DNA from: Oscillospiraceae bacterium | Lineage (GTDB): Bacteria; Bacillota; Clostridia; Oscillospirales; Ruminococcaceae | Direction: 5' to 3' | Length of the DNA: 64,000 bases | Assembly: GCA_017465665.1 (NCBI GenBank) | Contig: JAFTVU010000011.1 | Span: 1-64,000 of the forward strand | Shown here: piece after piece, positions 24,969-34,275 of the stretch | Layout of the letters: each line of letters begins with the position of its first letter | Position numbering within the stretch: the first letter of the stretch is position 1 | The notes under the pieces: generated by a model | Seen by the model: the letters and a program-made list of their open reading frames with translations, nothing else | Databases searched by the model: none | What the model was told of the DNA's origin: nothing | Program-made: the position numbers and the translations under genes

Positions 24969-25541
24969 TTACTTTGTAGGATCTATAAACTCACGATAAT
25001 CCCACAGATACTGCACGCCCGACCACAGCGTAAGCACTGCGGATGCTATCATCAGTATATCGCTGATGAGCTGCACAGGGAAGCTCTCGCCTATCCAGCC
25101 GAAACCGAGGATGATATGCATTAACAGCACAACTACGATAGCTACCATAGTAATTGCAGTCTTGACCTTACCAAGCCAGCCTGCCGCTATGACTACCTTT
25201 TTCTCGCTGCCTGCTGCGATAAGGCGCACGCCCGATACCGCAAACTCACGCACGAGGATGATCACAACTATCCATGCGTAGGTCATCTTAAGCTCCACCA
25301 TGCAGACAAGCGCTGCGGTGACCAGTATCTTATCAGCCAGCGGATCAAGGAACTTTCCGAAATCAGTTATCATGTTGTATTTGCGCGCAATCTTTCCATC
25401 GAACAGGTCGGTGATGCTTGCCACAGCGAACACAACAAGCGCCCAGAGGTAGTTCATCGGGATAGCGTCCACCATCATGAACACCACGAACAGCGGAACT
25501 AAAAGCACACGCATAAGAGTAAGTTTGTTTGCTAAATTCAT
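24969..25541 (-). CDS. pgsA: CDP-diacylglycerol-glycerol-3-phosphate 3-phosphatidyltransferase
   Basis: Membrane enzyme making phosphatidylglycerol phosphate. The CDP-alcohol phosphotransferase signature is DLFDGKIARK and then TDFGKFLDPLADK (residues about 42-68), with all expected aspartates. Five to six TM segments in 190 residues. The N-terminal NLANKLTLMRVLLVPLF is typical of PgsA. Its ATG overlaps the rimO stop by 4 nt (ATGA). RimO, PgsA and RecA are neighbours in many Firmicutes. Confidence 0.96.
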   Translation of the reverse strand: MNLANKLTLMRVLLVPLFVVFMMVDAIPMNYLWALVVFAVASITDLFDGKIARKYNMITDFGKFLDPLADKILVTAALVCMVELKMTYAWIVVIILVREFAVSGVRLIAAGSEKKVVIAAGWLGKVKTAITMVAIVVVLLMHIILGFGWIGESFPVQLISDILMIASAVLTLWSGVQYLWDYREFIDPTK

Positions 25542-26887
25542 ATTGCTTCTCCAATCAGATTATTGTCGATAACATCAAAAATTCTGATGTTGATGAAATC
25601 TCCTATCTTCAGACCCATTTCCTTGGGCGCGGAGAAGTATATCATGCCGTCTATCTCAGGCGCAAACATCGCGCTTCTGCCGAAATAAAGACCGCCCTCT
25701 GCAAGATACTTGTCGTAACCCTCTACAACTATCTCCATCTCGGTATCGATCATGCCGTCATACAGCTCTGCAACACGGGTATCCTGCTGTTCCTCAAGGA
25801 TATCCTTGCGGTGCTCACGGGTATTCTCATCCACCATATCGGGATAATTTGCAGCAGGTGTCCCCTCCTCCTCGGAGTAAGCAAAGCAGCCCATACGCTC
25901 GAAACGCATATCCTCAGCGAACTCACCCAGAGCATTGAACTGCTCCTCTGTCTCACCGGGGAAGCCTGTGATGAATGTCGTTCTGAGAGTGATACCGGGA
26001 ATCTCACGGCGCAGCTTTGCGACCAGCTCACGCAGGGACTTTTCATCACCCTTACGGTTCATCTTCTTCAGAATAGCTCCGTCACAGTGCTGCATGGGGA
26101 TATCCAGATACTTCACTATCTTATCCTGACGCTTCATGCAGTCGATAAGCTCATCTGTGATACGCTCGGGATAGCAGTACAGCAGACGTATCCACTTGAG
26201 ACCGTCTATCTCACACAGCTTGTCCAGCAAGTCGGGCAGCGCCAGCTTACCGTACAGATCAAGTCCGTAACGGGTTGTATCCTGTGCGATGACGATAAGC
26301 TCCTTTACTCCGTCAGCGGCAAGCAGCTTAGCCTCCTCTACGATATCCTCTATCTTGCGGCTTCTGAAACGTCCTCTTATCTGCGGAATAGCGCAGTGGG
26401 TACAGCAGTTATCACAGCCGTCAGCAACACGCAGATAAGCGTAATGCGGCAGTGTGGAGATGATACGCTTGCCCTCCATGGAGTGCGCTTCCTTCTCACC
26501 GAACACATAGACCTGCTCGCCATTATCTACCTGCTGCAGGATATCGCCTATCCTGCCGTAGTCAGAGATACCTACTACCGCATCCACCTCGGGGAACTCC
26601 TCCACGAACTGCTCACGATATCTCTCGGAAAGACAGCCTGTAACAACGATGTGCTTGATAGTGCCCTCATTCTTGAGGTCTATCAGCTCCATTATCCAGT
26701 TTATCGCTTCTTCCTTTGCACTCTGAATGAAGCCGCAGGTGTTCACAAGCACTATATCTGCAAGTCCGGGCTCCTGCACGAATGCAAAGCCCTTATCCGC
26801 GATCTTTGCCATCATCTGCTCTGCATCCACCTGATTCTTTGCGCATCCCAGAGAAACTATCGCAACCTTTGTGATCTTTTCGCTCAT
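25538..26887 (-). CDS. rimO: ribosomal protein S12 methylthiotransferase
   Basis: Radical SAM enzyme that methylthiolates Asp of ribosomal protein S12. The N-terminal UPF0004 domain has the cysteines of SLGCAKNQVD, VNTCGF and VTGCLSERY. The radical SAM cluster is CDNCCTHCAIP (CxxxCxxC) and the C-terminal TRAM domain begins near residue 385. SLGCAKN and the DVVIIDTC-like LVNTCGFIQSAKEE favour RimO over MiaB. Full length (449). The start follows the recX stop directly. Confidence 0.95.
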   Translation of the reverse strand: MSEKITKVAIVSLGCAKNQVDAEQMMAKIADKGFAFVQEPGLADIVLVNTCGFIQSAKEEAINWIMELIDLKNEGTIKHIVVTGCLSERYREQFVEEFPEVDAVVGISDYGRIGDILQQVDNGEQVYVFGEKEAHSMEGKRIISTLPHYAYLRVADGCDNCCTHCAIPQIRGRFRSRKIEDIVEEAKLLAADGVKELIVIAQDTTRYGLDLYGKLALPDLLDKLCEIDGLKWIRLLYCYPERITDELIDCMKRQDKIVKYLDIPMQHCDGAILKKMNRKGDEKSLRELVAKLRREIPGITLRTTFITGFPGETEEQFNALGEFAEDMRFERMGCFAYSEEEGTPAANYPDMVDENTREHRKDILEEQQDTRVAELYDGMIDTEMEIVVEGYDKYLAEGGLYFGRSAMFAPEIDGMIYFSAPKEMGLKIGDFINIRIFDVIDNNLIGEAI

Positions 26888-27535
26888 TTAATCAAAATCC
26901 TCGTTTTCTTCGTAATCCTCAAATTCGGCATCATTCAGCAGCTTTTCTATGCAGCGCTTCACCGAATTATAATCATAGCCTCGTCTTGCCAGTGCCGCTA
27001 TCGTGCGGCGGCGGTCGTCATAGTCGGCTATCTTATTGTAATATTTACGTTCAAGCAGCTCTGTTATTTCCTCGGAAATATCATCCTCGGAATATTCCGA
27101 AAGCACATCCTCCACAAGCTCTGCGGAAAGCCCGCGGTGCAGCATTTCATACTTTGCCTTGCGGACGCCCCAGCGCTTTGTATGGATGAGATACTCCGCC
27201 AGCTTCGGGGCATACTCCTCATCGTTAACATAGCCGTAGTCACGCATTGCGTCTGCAGCTTCACGGGCAGTAGCCTCGTCATAGCTTCGGCGCAGCTTGG
27301 TATAAAGCTCCTTGTAGCAGTACTGCTTCGTACCCAGAAGATACAGCGCACGCTTTTTCGCCTTGCGGCGTGTATCCGCCTGCTGTATCTGAGCAAGCTT
27401 GTCGCCCGAAAGCTCACCGCCCTTATGCAGCAGGAACTCCGACACCACCGTGCTGCTCACGAAAAACGTCTGCTCATCATCAAGAACGAGCTTATATGTA
27501 TCGCCCTTGAACACCGAAAGCTCGGTTATCAGCAT
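26888..27535 (-). CDS. recX: recombination regulator RecX
   Basis: Modulates RecA filaments. The 215-residue protein has the tandem three-helix RecX repeats; RRKAKKRALYLLGTKQYCYKEL and DYGYVNDEEYAPKLAEYLI are the best-conserved parts (written in part). A long acidic tail, DYEENEDFD, is present. Its ATG overlaps the recA stop (TAATG), giving tight translational coupling. Confidence 0.92.
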   Translation of the reverse strand: MLITELSVFKGDTYKLVLDDEQTFFVSSTVVSEFLLHKGGELSGDKLAQIQQADTRRKAKKRALYLLGTKQYCYKELYTKLRRSYDEATAREAADAMRDYGYVNDEEYAPKLAEYLIHTKRWGVRKAKYEMLHRGLSAELVEDVLSEYSEDDISEEITELLERKYYNKIADYDDRRRTIAALARRGYDYNSVKRCIEKLLNDAEFEDYEENEDFD

Positions 27536-28689
27536 TATTCAAGGTCCTCGGGAGAGAACTCTGCGTAATCATCGTCATCGCTTGCCTTTGCAGCAGGCTT
27601 GGCAGCAGCCTTGGGCTCTTCCTTCTCCTCAGGAGCGTTGTTGAGGTCTGTATTCTTTGCAAACAGCTCGCGTATCTTCTTCTCCACCTCATCGCATACA
27701 GAGGGGTTTTCGATAAGATACTGCTTCACCTTGTCACGTCCCTGACCTATCTTCATATCGTCATAGCTGAACCAGGAGCCGCTCTTCTTGATGATATCAA
27801 ACTCCACTGCGGTGTCAACTATCTCGCCCATCTTGGAAACGCCCTCACCGTACAGGATATCGAACTCAGCTGTCTTGAAAGGAGGTGCTACCTTGTTCTT
27901 TACTACCTTACACTTTGTACGGTTACCGATGATATCCGCGCCGTCCTTGATAGGCTCACCGCGGCGCACCTCGATACGAACAGAGGAATAGAACTTCAGT
28001 GCACGTCCGCCGGGAGTGGTCTCAGGGTTGCCGTACATAACACCGATCTTCTCTCTGATCTGGTTGATGAAGATCGCCACACAGTTGGACTTATTGATAA
28101 CAGAAGTGAGCTTTCTCAGTGCCTGGGACATAAGTCTTGCCTGAACGCCCACGTGTGCATCACCCATATCGCCGTCTATCTCGGCACGAGTTGTCATAGC
28201 TGCAACGGAGTCCAGCACGATGATGTCGATAGCACCCGAGCGTACCAGAGTCTCGATGATCTCCAGTGCCTGCTCACCTGTATCAGGCTGGGAAACCAGC
28301 AGGTTATCGATATCGACACCCAGCTTCTTCGCGTATACAGGATCAAGCGCGTGCTCTACGTCGATAAATGCAGCAGTTCCGCCGATCTTCTGAGCCTCTG
28401 CAACAGCCTGAAGTGAAATAGTGGTCTTACCCGAGGATTCAGTACCGTATATCTCGATGATACGTCCTCTGGGAAGTCCACCGATACCCAGTGCAAGATC
28501 CAGCATCAGAGAGCCTGTGCTGACACATTCGATATCCATGTGACGGTTCTCGCCCATGAACATGATAGCGCCTGCGCCGTAATTCTTCTCGATCTGAGCC
28601 ATCGCTGTTTTAAGCGCTTTCTTCTTTTCCTCAGGATCAACCAGCTTCACAACGGGAGCTACGCCGCCCTTTTTCTTATCCATAGCCAT
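27535..28689 (-). CDS. recA: recombinase RecA
   Basis: Strand-exchange ATPase of homologous recombination and the SOS co-protease. The 384 residues include Walker [16 protein letters not shown] (about residue 70), Walker [13 protein letters not shown], loop L1/L2 regions ([19 protein letters not shown] in part; [18 protein letters not shown]) and an acidic C-tail. GGAGG is 8 nt before the ATG. There is no LexA-type box or promoter in the 33-nt gap to prmC, so transcription seems to come from upstream. Confidence 0.98.
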   Translation of the reverse strand: MAMDKKKGGVAPVVKLVDPEEKKKALKTAMAQIEKNYGAGAIMFMGENRHMDIECVSTGSLMLDLALGIGGLPRGRIIEIYGTESSGKTTISLQAVAEAQKIGGTAAFIDVEHALDPVYAKKLGVDIDNLLVSQPDTGEQALEIIETLVRSGAIDIIVLDSVAAMTTRAEIDGDMGDAHVGVQARLMSQALRKLTSVINKSNCVAIFINQIREKIGVMYGNPETTPGGRALKFYSSVRIEVRRGEPIKDGADIIGNRTKCKVVKNKVAPPFKTAEFDILYGEGVSKMGEIVDTAVEFDIIKKSGSWFSYDDMKIGQGRDKVKQYLIENPSVCDEVEKKIRELFAKNTDLNNAPEEKEEPKAAAKPAAKASDDDDYAEFSPEDLE

Positions 28690-28722
28690 GTTCTTATCCT
28701 CCGTTTATTTTAATGAAATTAT

Positions 28723-29562
28723 TTACTTTGTACCATAGACCACGCGGTAGATACCGCAGTAATCCTTTATGCTTTCAGCGGTCAGTCCGTTCTCACGGAA
28801 TATCCGCATAACATCCTCTTCCTGTCCCATTCCTATCTCTACCGCGAACATTCCGCCCTGCTTCAGCTTTTTTGACCACTTCGCAAGTATCTCACGATAG
28901 AAATCAAGACCGTCCTCGCCGCCGAAAAGCGCCATTTCAGGCTCATGCATTACCTCTTTTTCAAGCTCCTGCATATCCTTTGCGGTCAGATACGGCGGAT
29001 TGGATACGATGATATCATACATCGGCGCAGCTTCCACAGTCTGCTCCGAGAGAACATCGCCCTTTATCGCAGTGACCTTATCCTGCACCTGATCAAGCGC
29101 GATATTTTCGGTCAGGTAGGAGAACGCCTTATCCGAAAGCTCATAGCTGTGTACTGTGCAGCCGCCCTCTTTTGCAAGAGTTATGCCGATACAGCCGCTG
29201 CCCGCACAAAGATCCGCACACAGCTTGTCCTTTGGCTCGTAACGGAGCACCAGCTCCACCAGAGATTCGGTATCCTGACGCGGTATCAGCACGCCGTCAC
29301 CAACCTTGAACGGCAGCCCGTAAAACTCCCATTCACCGAGTATATACTGCAGCGGCTCGCCCGAATTACGGCGCTCCACCATAGCACGAAGAGCCTCAGC
29401 GTTTTCCTGTGTCACCTCGCACATGGGCTGGGTCAGCAGCTTTATGCGGTCATAGCCTGTTGCTTTCTGCACGAGCTGCTCAGCTTCAAAGCGCGCATTG
29501 TCATTTCCCTGCTCCGCAAGCTGTGATACTGTATCACGGAACAGCTCCGAAAGAGTTACCAT
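28723..29562 (-). CDS. prmC: release-factor glutamine methyltransferase
   Basis: Methylates the GGQ glutamine of peptide-chain release factors. The N-terminal helical domain (residues 1-85) is followed by the Rossmann domain with motif I LCADLCAGSGCIGITLA and the catalytic NPPYLT. 279 residues, normal length. It overlaps the yqhQ stop region by 7 nt. prfA and rpmE, frequent neighbours of prmC, are not here; yqhQ, which often precedes prmC in Clostridia, is. Confidence 0.95.
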   Translation of the reverse strand: MVTLSELFRDTVSQLAEQGNDNARFEAEQLVQKATGYDRIKLLTQPMCEVTQENAEALRAMVERRNSGEPLQYILGEWEFYGLPFKVGDGVLIPRQDTESLVELVLRYEPKDKLCADLCAGSGCIGITLAKEGGCTVHSYELSDKAFSYLTENIALDQVQDKVTAIKGDVLSEQTVEAAPMYDIIVSNPPYLTAKDMQELEKEVMHEPEMALFGGEDGLDFYREILAKWSKKLKQGGMFAVEIGMGQEEDVMRIFRENGLTAESIKDYCGIYRVVYGTK

Positions 29563-30545
29563 CTGTCGTCCTCGCCCTCCTTGGGGAGTACAGGCTTCAT
29601 CGCCGCAATAGCGATCTCTATCTGAGAATTATCGGGTTCACACGTGGTAAGTCTCTGCATCCACAGACCGGGCGCGGACATTATCCTTGTGAAGATGTTG
29701 TTGTGACGTCCCGCAATACGGATGAGCTCATACGCGATGCCTACAACAACAGGCAGCAGCAGGAGCTTTATAGCAACTCTAGCAAGAGTAGCAAGCAGTG
29801 TGTTATCGATATTCCACCACTCCGCAGGCTGTATCGGGATTATCGTGTATACAAGTATACTTACAAGCAGAGAAAGAATGATAAAGCTTGTACCGCATCT
29901 GGGATGGAATCTTGTGTGCTTCTTCACATTTTCAACGGTAAGCTCCTCTCCTGCCTCATAGCAGGCGATGGTCTTGTGCTCCGCACCGTGATACTCGTAG
30001 GTACGGCGGATGTCTTTCATTCTTGCAACCACCGCCATGTATGCCACGAAAAGTACCATTCTGAGGATGCCCTCAAAGGTAGACTGCCACACGGAGATAT
30101 CCGACTCCACAACAGTTTCAATGAGATCATATATCAGCGAGGGCACAAATGCAAACATGAACACAGCAAACGCGATACCGATTATCATTGCGATGACCAT
30201 GATAACACCTGTCAGCTTATCGCCCAGCTTCTCATCCAGCCACTTCTCGAACTTTGTAGGCTCTTCCTCGCCGTCCTCGTCCAGCATTCCGCTCTTTTCG
30301 GCGGATCTCATCATGTACTTGTAACCCTCTGCCATAGAGGTAACGAAATTTATGCTGCCGCGGATAAACGGAGTTTTGTTGTACCATCTGTTTGGCTTTA
30401 AATCCCACTCCTCCACGTCTATGCCGCCGTCCTTCATACGCACAGCCATAGCCGCTTTGGATACACCCTTCATCATGATACCCTCGATAAGCGCCTGACC
30501 GCCTATCTTGGTCATCTTGCAGCATTTTTCATTCTTATTGCTCAT
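29556..30545 (-). CDS. yqhQ: DUF1385 membrane protein YqhQ
   Basis: A 329-residue integral membrane protein of unknown function. The family signature KIGGQALIEGIMMKG (residues about 12-26) opens it, followed by several TM segments (first at about 105-135) and the conserved EYHGAEHKTIACYEAGEELT (H-rich loop). AAAGGA precedes the ATG. It overlaps the histidine-kinase stop by 11 nt, so the whole sensor-yqhQ-prmC-recA run is translationally linked. Confidence 0.95.
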   Translation of the reverse strand: MSNKNEKCCKMTKIGGQALIEGIMMKGVSKAAMAVRMKDGGIDVEEWDLKPNRWYNKTPFIRGSINFVTSMAEGYKYMMRSAEKSGMLDEDGEEEPTKFEKWLDEKLGDKLTGVIMVIAMIIGIAFAVFMFAFVPSLIYDLIETVVESDISVWQSTFEGILRMVLFVAYMAVVARMKDIRRTYEYHGAEHKTIACYEAGEELTVENVKKHTRFHPRCGTSFIILSLLVSILVYTIIPIQPAEWWNIDNTLLATLARVAIKLLLLPVVVGIAYELIRIAGRHNNIFTRIMSAPGLWMQRLTTCEPDNSQIEIAIAAMKPVLPKEGEDDRW

Positions 30546-32001
30546 TGTCGTTCCTTTCTTTCTTCTGGATGAGCGGCAGCGTTATAGTTACCGTTGTTCC
30601 AACATTCAGCTCGCTCTGTATATCTAACGAGCCGCCGTGCATGGTTATTATCTCATCCGCCACCGCAAGTCCGATACCCGAACCGCGGCGGGTGCTGTTT
30701 GCCTTGTAAAACTTGGATTTCACCTTGGGGAGATCGCTCTCTGCTATTCCCAGACCTGTATCCGCCACACTGATATGCAGCATCTCATCTGTTTTATCAA
30801 CAGTAATTGTTATCACCGCGCCCTCATCGGAATACTTTATAGCGTTGTCGATAACGTTTATGAACACCTGACGCAGTCTGTTCTTATCTCCATAAACTAC
30901 GCACAGGAATTCAGGTTCAGAATAGCTGATAGTCTTGTTTTCCTTGCCTGCCTTATCGTAATAGATGAGCAGCGCATCATCAAGCTCTGCGATGATATCG
31001 GTATTCGCCATCTGCATGGTGAATTTACCGTTCTGTATACGGGAGAAATCAAGCAGCTCCTCCACCATGCCCTCAAGACGCTCTGTTTCGCCTGTGATAA
31101 CTTTCATTCCCTTGCTGAATGTCGCTTCGTCATAGCCATGTGCAAGCGTTTCACTCCAGCCCTTTATGGCAGTGAGCGGTGTTCTCAGCTCATGGGATAC
31201 GGAGGAGATAAAATCGTTCTTTATCGCCTCGGAATTTTCAAGCTCATCCGCCATATAATTGAACACTCTTGAAAGCTCGCCTATCTCATCGTTATTCTTT
31301 ATCTCGATACGCTCGGAAAAATCGCCCTTGGCAAGCTTCTGCGCTGTACCGCTTATCTCTACAAGCGGCACGCATATTGATTTTACGAAATACATACCTG
31401 TCGCCACAACAAGAAGTATCACTACTCCGCTGACTATCAGCGTCACCGTCATTATCATGGAAAGCTGATCGTCCACCATACTGAGCGATGTTACAAAGCG
31501 CAGCGCCTTGAATGTGGTGCTGGGCTGCGGTATCGTAACCGTAACAGCAAGCACATTCTCGCCGTTATCGTTTCCGATGAACACGCCGATTCCGTCATCC
31601 GCTTTCAATGCGTCCTCATAATCGGGCATATTATAGCTGCTGTCGGGAGAGAATCCACTGGAGGAAAGCGTCACCTTGCCGCTGCCGTTGATAGACATAA
31701 GCTCCATCTGGTCTTTCTTCTCGAAGTTCTCAATGACCTCGCGCACCTCGCTGGAGTAATTCACGGCAAGGTCCTCATACAATCTCGCAAGAATAGTCGC
31801 TGTGGCATTTGCCTCGGAAACGACGTAATTCTCTGCCGAGCCGTAATAATATTGCCGCGTAAAGTAATACACACAGAGATTTGCAACTATCAGCAGCACT
31901 CCCACCACGCTTAGAGTATTTATCATCCAGCGCCATGCTATGGAGCTGCGCGGCGCTCCCCTGCGGTGCGGCTGAGCTGTTTTAACTACCGCTGCACTCA
32001 T
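30535..32001 (-). CDS. membrane sensor histidine kinase
   Basis: A 488-residue kinase with TM segments at about 30-52 and 188-210, an extracytoplasmic sensor of about 135 residues, HAMP (about 210-262), the phospho-histidine motif SSVSHELRTPLTAIKG, N-box VIDNAIKYSDEGA, G1 VADTGLGIAESD and G2 GSGIGLAVADEI. It resembles PhoR/WalK-type kinases. Its cognate regulator is the gene just upstream (1-nt gap). The stimulus is not known; the lipoprotein gene ahead of the regulator might be part of the sensing chain. Confidence 0.95.
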   Translation of the reverse strand: MSAAVVKTAQPHRRGAPRSSIAWRWMINTLSVVGVLLIVANLCVYYFTRQYYYGSAENYVVSEANATATILARLYEDLAVNYSSEVREVIENFEKKDQMELMSINGSGKVTLSSSGFSPDSSYNMPDYEDALKADDGIGVFIGNDNGENVLAVTVTIPQPSTTFKALRFVTSLSMVDDQLSMIMTVTLIVSGVVILLVVATGMYFVKSICVPLVEISGTAQKLAKGDFSERIEIKNNDEIGELSRVFNYMADELENSEAIKNDFISSVSHELRTPLTAIKGWSETLAHGYDEATFSKGMKVITGETERLEGMVEELLDFSRIQNGKFTMQMANTDIIAELDDALLIYYDKAGKENKTISYSEPEFLCVVYGDKNRLRQVFINVIDNAIKYSDEGAVITITVDKTDEMLHISVADTGLGIAESDLPKVKSKFYKANSTRRGSGIGLAVADEIITMHGGSLDIQSELNVGTTVTITLPLIQKKERNDNEQ

Positions 32002-32002
32002 A

Positions 32003-32698
32003 TCATACTGTCCACTTGTAGCCGAAGCCCCAGATGGTCTGGATGTACTGAGGATTGGACGGATCCTCCTCTATCTTCATGCGCAGACGTCTGATGTTTA
32101 CATCAACGACCTTGTCATCGCCGTAATATGCGTCGCCCCAGATATGGCGGAGTATGGTCTTTCTGTCAAGCGCAGCGCCCTGATTCTTCAGCAGATATTC
32201 CATGATATGATATTCCACCTGCGTAAGCTCGATAGGCTCGCCGTTCTTGCATACTGTACGGCTCTGATAATCCAGCAGGAACGGTCCCGAAACGATGTTC
32301 TTGACCTCCTCGTGCCGCACATGATTTACATTCACGCGGCGGTAGATAGCGTCAACACGCGCCACCAGCTCAGAGGGAGAAAACGGCTTTGTGACATAAT
32401 CGTCTGCGCCTATCATAAGGCAGTTCACCTTGTCCATCTCCTGACTCTTTGCAGAAAGCATGATGATACCGATATCCGAGCTTTGCTCCCTTATCCAGCG
32501 GCACAGTGCAAAGCCGTCCATACCGGGCATCATGATATCCAGCAGAGCAACGTCAAAATCACCCTCCTGCTCACGATATACCGCCACGGCCTCCTCGCCG
32601 CTGGCAACATCGACTACATCATAACCTGAACGTCTCAGATTTATCACCACAAAGTCGCGGATGGCTTCCTCATCCTCGCAAACAAGTATACGTTTCAT
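32003..32698 (-). CDS. OmpR/PhoB-family response regulator
   Basis: A 231-residue regulator. The receiver has the acidic pair in LVCEDEEAI, the phospho-aspartate in FDVALLDIMMPGMDG and the lysine in DDYVTKPFSP. The winged-helix DNA-binding domain (about 135-230) ends IQTIWGFGYKW. AAAGGA lies 7 nt before the ATG at 32698; the frame is open to 32794 but lies inside the upstream lipoprotein gene. It is complete, unlike the degenerate regulator at 2896-3594. Confidence 0.95.
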   Translation of the reverse strand: MKRILVCEDEEAIRDFVVINLRRSGYDVVDVASGEEAVAVYREQEGDFDVALLDIMMPGMDGFALCRWIREQSSDIGIIMLSAKSQEMDKVNCLMIGADDYVTKPFSPSELVARVDAIYRRVNVNHVRHEEVKNIVSGPFLLDYQSRTVCKNGEPIELTQVEYHIMEYLLKNQGAALDRKTILRHIWGDAYYGDDKVVDVNIRRLRMKIEEDPSNPQYIQTIWGFGYKWTV

Positions 32699-32712
32699 AG
32701 CATATCCTTTCA

Positions 32713-34032
32713 TCACAGTAAAATAAAGCTGTCCTGCAGCTCGCTCATGCTCAGTGCAAGCTTTGCCGCAGCGTTGGCGTCTGTCTGATAGCAATAGTAC
32801 AGGCTGTCCACATTGGCACCGATAAGCGTCATACCTGTCGCAGCCTTCTGGGATTCCTTGTCACCCTTGTCAACGATCTTTATCCTCATAAGCTCGTTCG
32901 TTTCATTGACTTCAAGCCCTGTTGCCGAATCATAGCTTATGAATATTATCTCGTTCTCCAGCAGGTTCGGAACGGCTGTGACCACACCGTACCAACGGTT
33001 CGGGAACATCAGTGCAAAGCTGTACTTGCTGCTGTAATAGCCGTAATGCTCCTGAGTGACCGTGTGAGCCGTTACTCCGTACCACTGCACCGCACACAGC
33101 TGCTCGTTCCTTGGCAGTGTTTCATAGCCGGGAAGCGGTGTCATGCCAGGCATTTCCATATAACCATCGCTGTCTATATCAGCAGATGCAAGATCGGCAG
33201 TATAGTTATTGGAAAATCTGCCTATCATGCCGCTGTCGGGACATATAAGGTGCCCGCTGTGGCAGTACAACACATCCGTACCGTACTGACCCTGACCTCT
33301 GGAATAATCGATATAAAGAGCAGGCACATCGTCGCCTACCTTTCCCGTGCCAACGTGCACCACCTCAGCGTGCGCGCCCGTAAGCTCCACCTGACTGAGC
33401 TTGTTGAGTGATCTTCCATCTCTTCCGAACATCATTGCAAAGGTACTGCCCGTTGTCTTATCGGGAACTACGGTTATAAGCTCGTTATATCCATCGCTGT
33501 TAAGATCCACCACCTCAAGGCAGGAATACAGGGAGCTGTACAGCTCCTTGATGATACCATCCGAATAATTCAGCACGCTGAATGTCTTTTCAGTCTGGTT
33601 GAGCATAGTATAGCGTATTATAATATCATGGTTGTCGCCCTCGCCTATGTTGGTAAAGCCGAGGCTCTCCACCTCGCTTCCCATACAGGCGATATCATAT
33701 ACAGCCTGCCATCTGCCGTCATACTGATCCAGCACCTTCATACGCAGACCTGCTTCGCCTGCCTGGACCGAATCTGAGGTATAAAACACCATAGCCTCAT
33801 CCGAGGGCTCATTATCTATATTCGTGACTACAAAAGCAGAACGGTGATCTCCGCTCTTGGGATACTTCAGGCTGATACCGCTGCCTGTGCTGCTTATCAG
33901 AGCCTGATATATTTCATTCTGCTGCTCGTCCAGCTTAGGCGGGATCAGAAGATTTTCCACCGAAACACCCATTGAACAGCCTGACAGCATAACAGCCGCC
34001 AGCAGTGCGGTAAGAGCTTTTAGTTTTTTCAC
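32713..34032 (-). CDS. FG-GAP/VCBS-like lipoprotein upstream of the two-component system
   Basis: A 439-residue lipoprotein. I choose the GTG at 34032, where GGGAG sits upstream and the product begins with a proper signal, KKLKALTALLAAVMLSGC (lipobox LSGC). The body has at least two calcium-type DxDxDG motifs, DLNSDGYNEL and DIDSDGYMEM, of FG-GAP/VCBS repeats, consistent with a propeller-like extracellular domain. It ends 15 nt before the response-regulator start and is transcribed with it. A role in ligand presentation to the kinase is plausible but unproven. Confidence 0.85.
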   Translation of the reverse strand: MKKLKALTALLAAVMLSGCSMGVSVENLLIPPKLDEQQNEIYQALISSTGSGISLKYPKSGDHRSAFVVTNIDNEPSDEAMVFYTSDSVQAGEAGLRMKVLDQYDGRWQAVYDIACMGSEVESLGFTNIGEGDNHDIIIRYTMLNQTEKTFSVLNYSDGIIKELYSSLYSCLEVVDLNSDGYNELITVVPDKTTGSTFAMMFGRDGRSLNKLSQVELTGAHAEVVHVGTGKVGDDVPALYIDYSRGQGQYGTDVLYCHSGHLICPDSGMIGRFSNNYTADLASADIDSDGYMEMPGMTPLPGYETLPRNEQLCAVQWYGVTAHTVTQEHYGYYSSKYSFALMFPNRWYGVVTAVPNLLENEIIFISYDSATGLEVNETNELMRIKIVDKGDKESQKAATGMTLIGANVDSLYYCYQTDANAAAKLALSMSELQDSFILL

Positions 34033-34074
34033 TTTTTTCTCCCGTATATTCAAGATATAGTTACACTTATTATC

Positions 34075-34103
34075 ATTATAGCACAAATATAGAAATAATG
34101 AAA
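34075..34103 (-). promoter_or_regulatory. promoter of the lipoprotein-TCS-recA run
   Basis: Minus strand extended -10 TGCTATAAT (TATAAT at 34080-34075), 17-bp spacer, weak -35 TTTCAT (34103-34098). It is the only promoter I see before recA, six genes downstream. Confidence 0.75.
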
Positions 34104-34214
34104 GGGTTTTTTCAAAATTTTAAGAGGTTTTTCACATTTATTTTCAGTAGCCCGTATCTGCAATCGGCACAGTGCAGGATGAGCTGAAGCTATTGCTCTG
34201 CCATTCCCGTGACG

Positions 34215-34255
34215 AACACGACCCGAAAGGCGGTGAGCTCATTTCGGGTCGTGTT
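34215..34255. terminator. 14-bp hairpin after the AraC-type gene
   Basis: Perfect stem AACACGACCCGAAA (34215-34228) / TTTCGGGTCGTGTT (34242-34255). On the minus strand it follows the AraC-gene stop by 20 nt, but no strong U-run follows. The remaining 34104-34214 shows nothing else. Confidence 0.65.
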
Positions 34256-34275
34256 ATATTAAATTACTTAAGCGT

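Noticed and set aside
28690..28722. Possible SOS box before recA
   Set aside because: No GAAC-N4-GTTC-type palindrome is present in the 33-nt gap to prmC.
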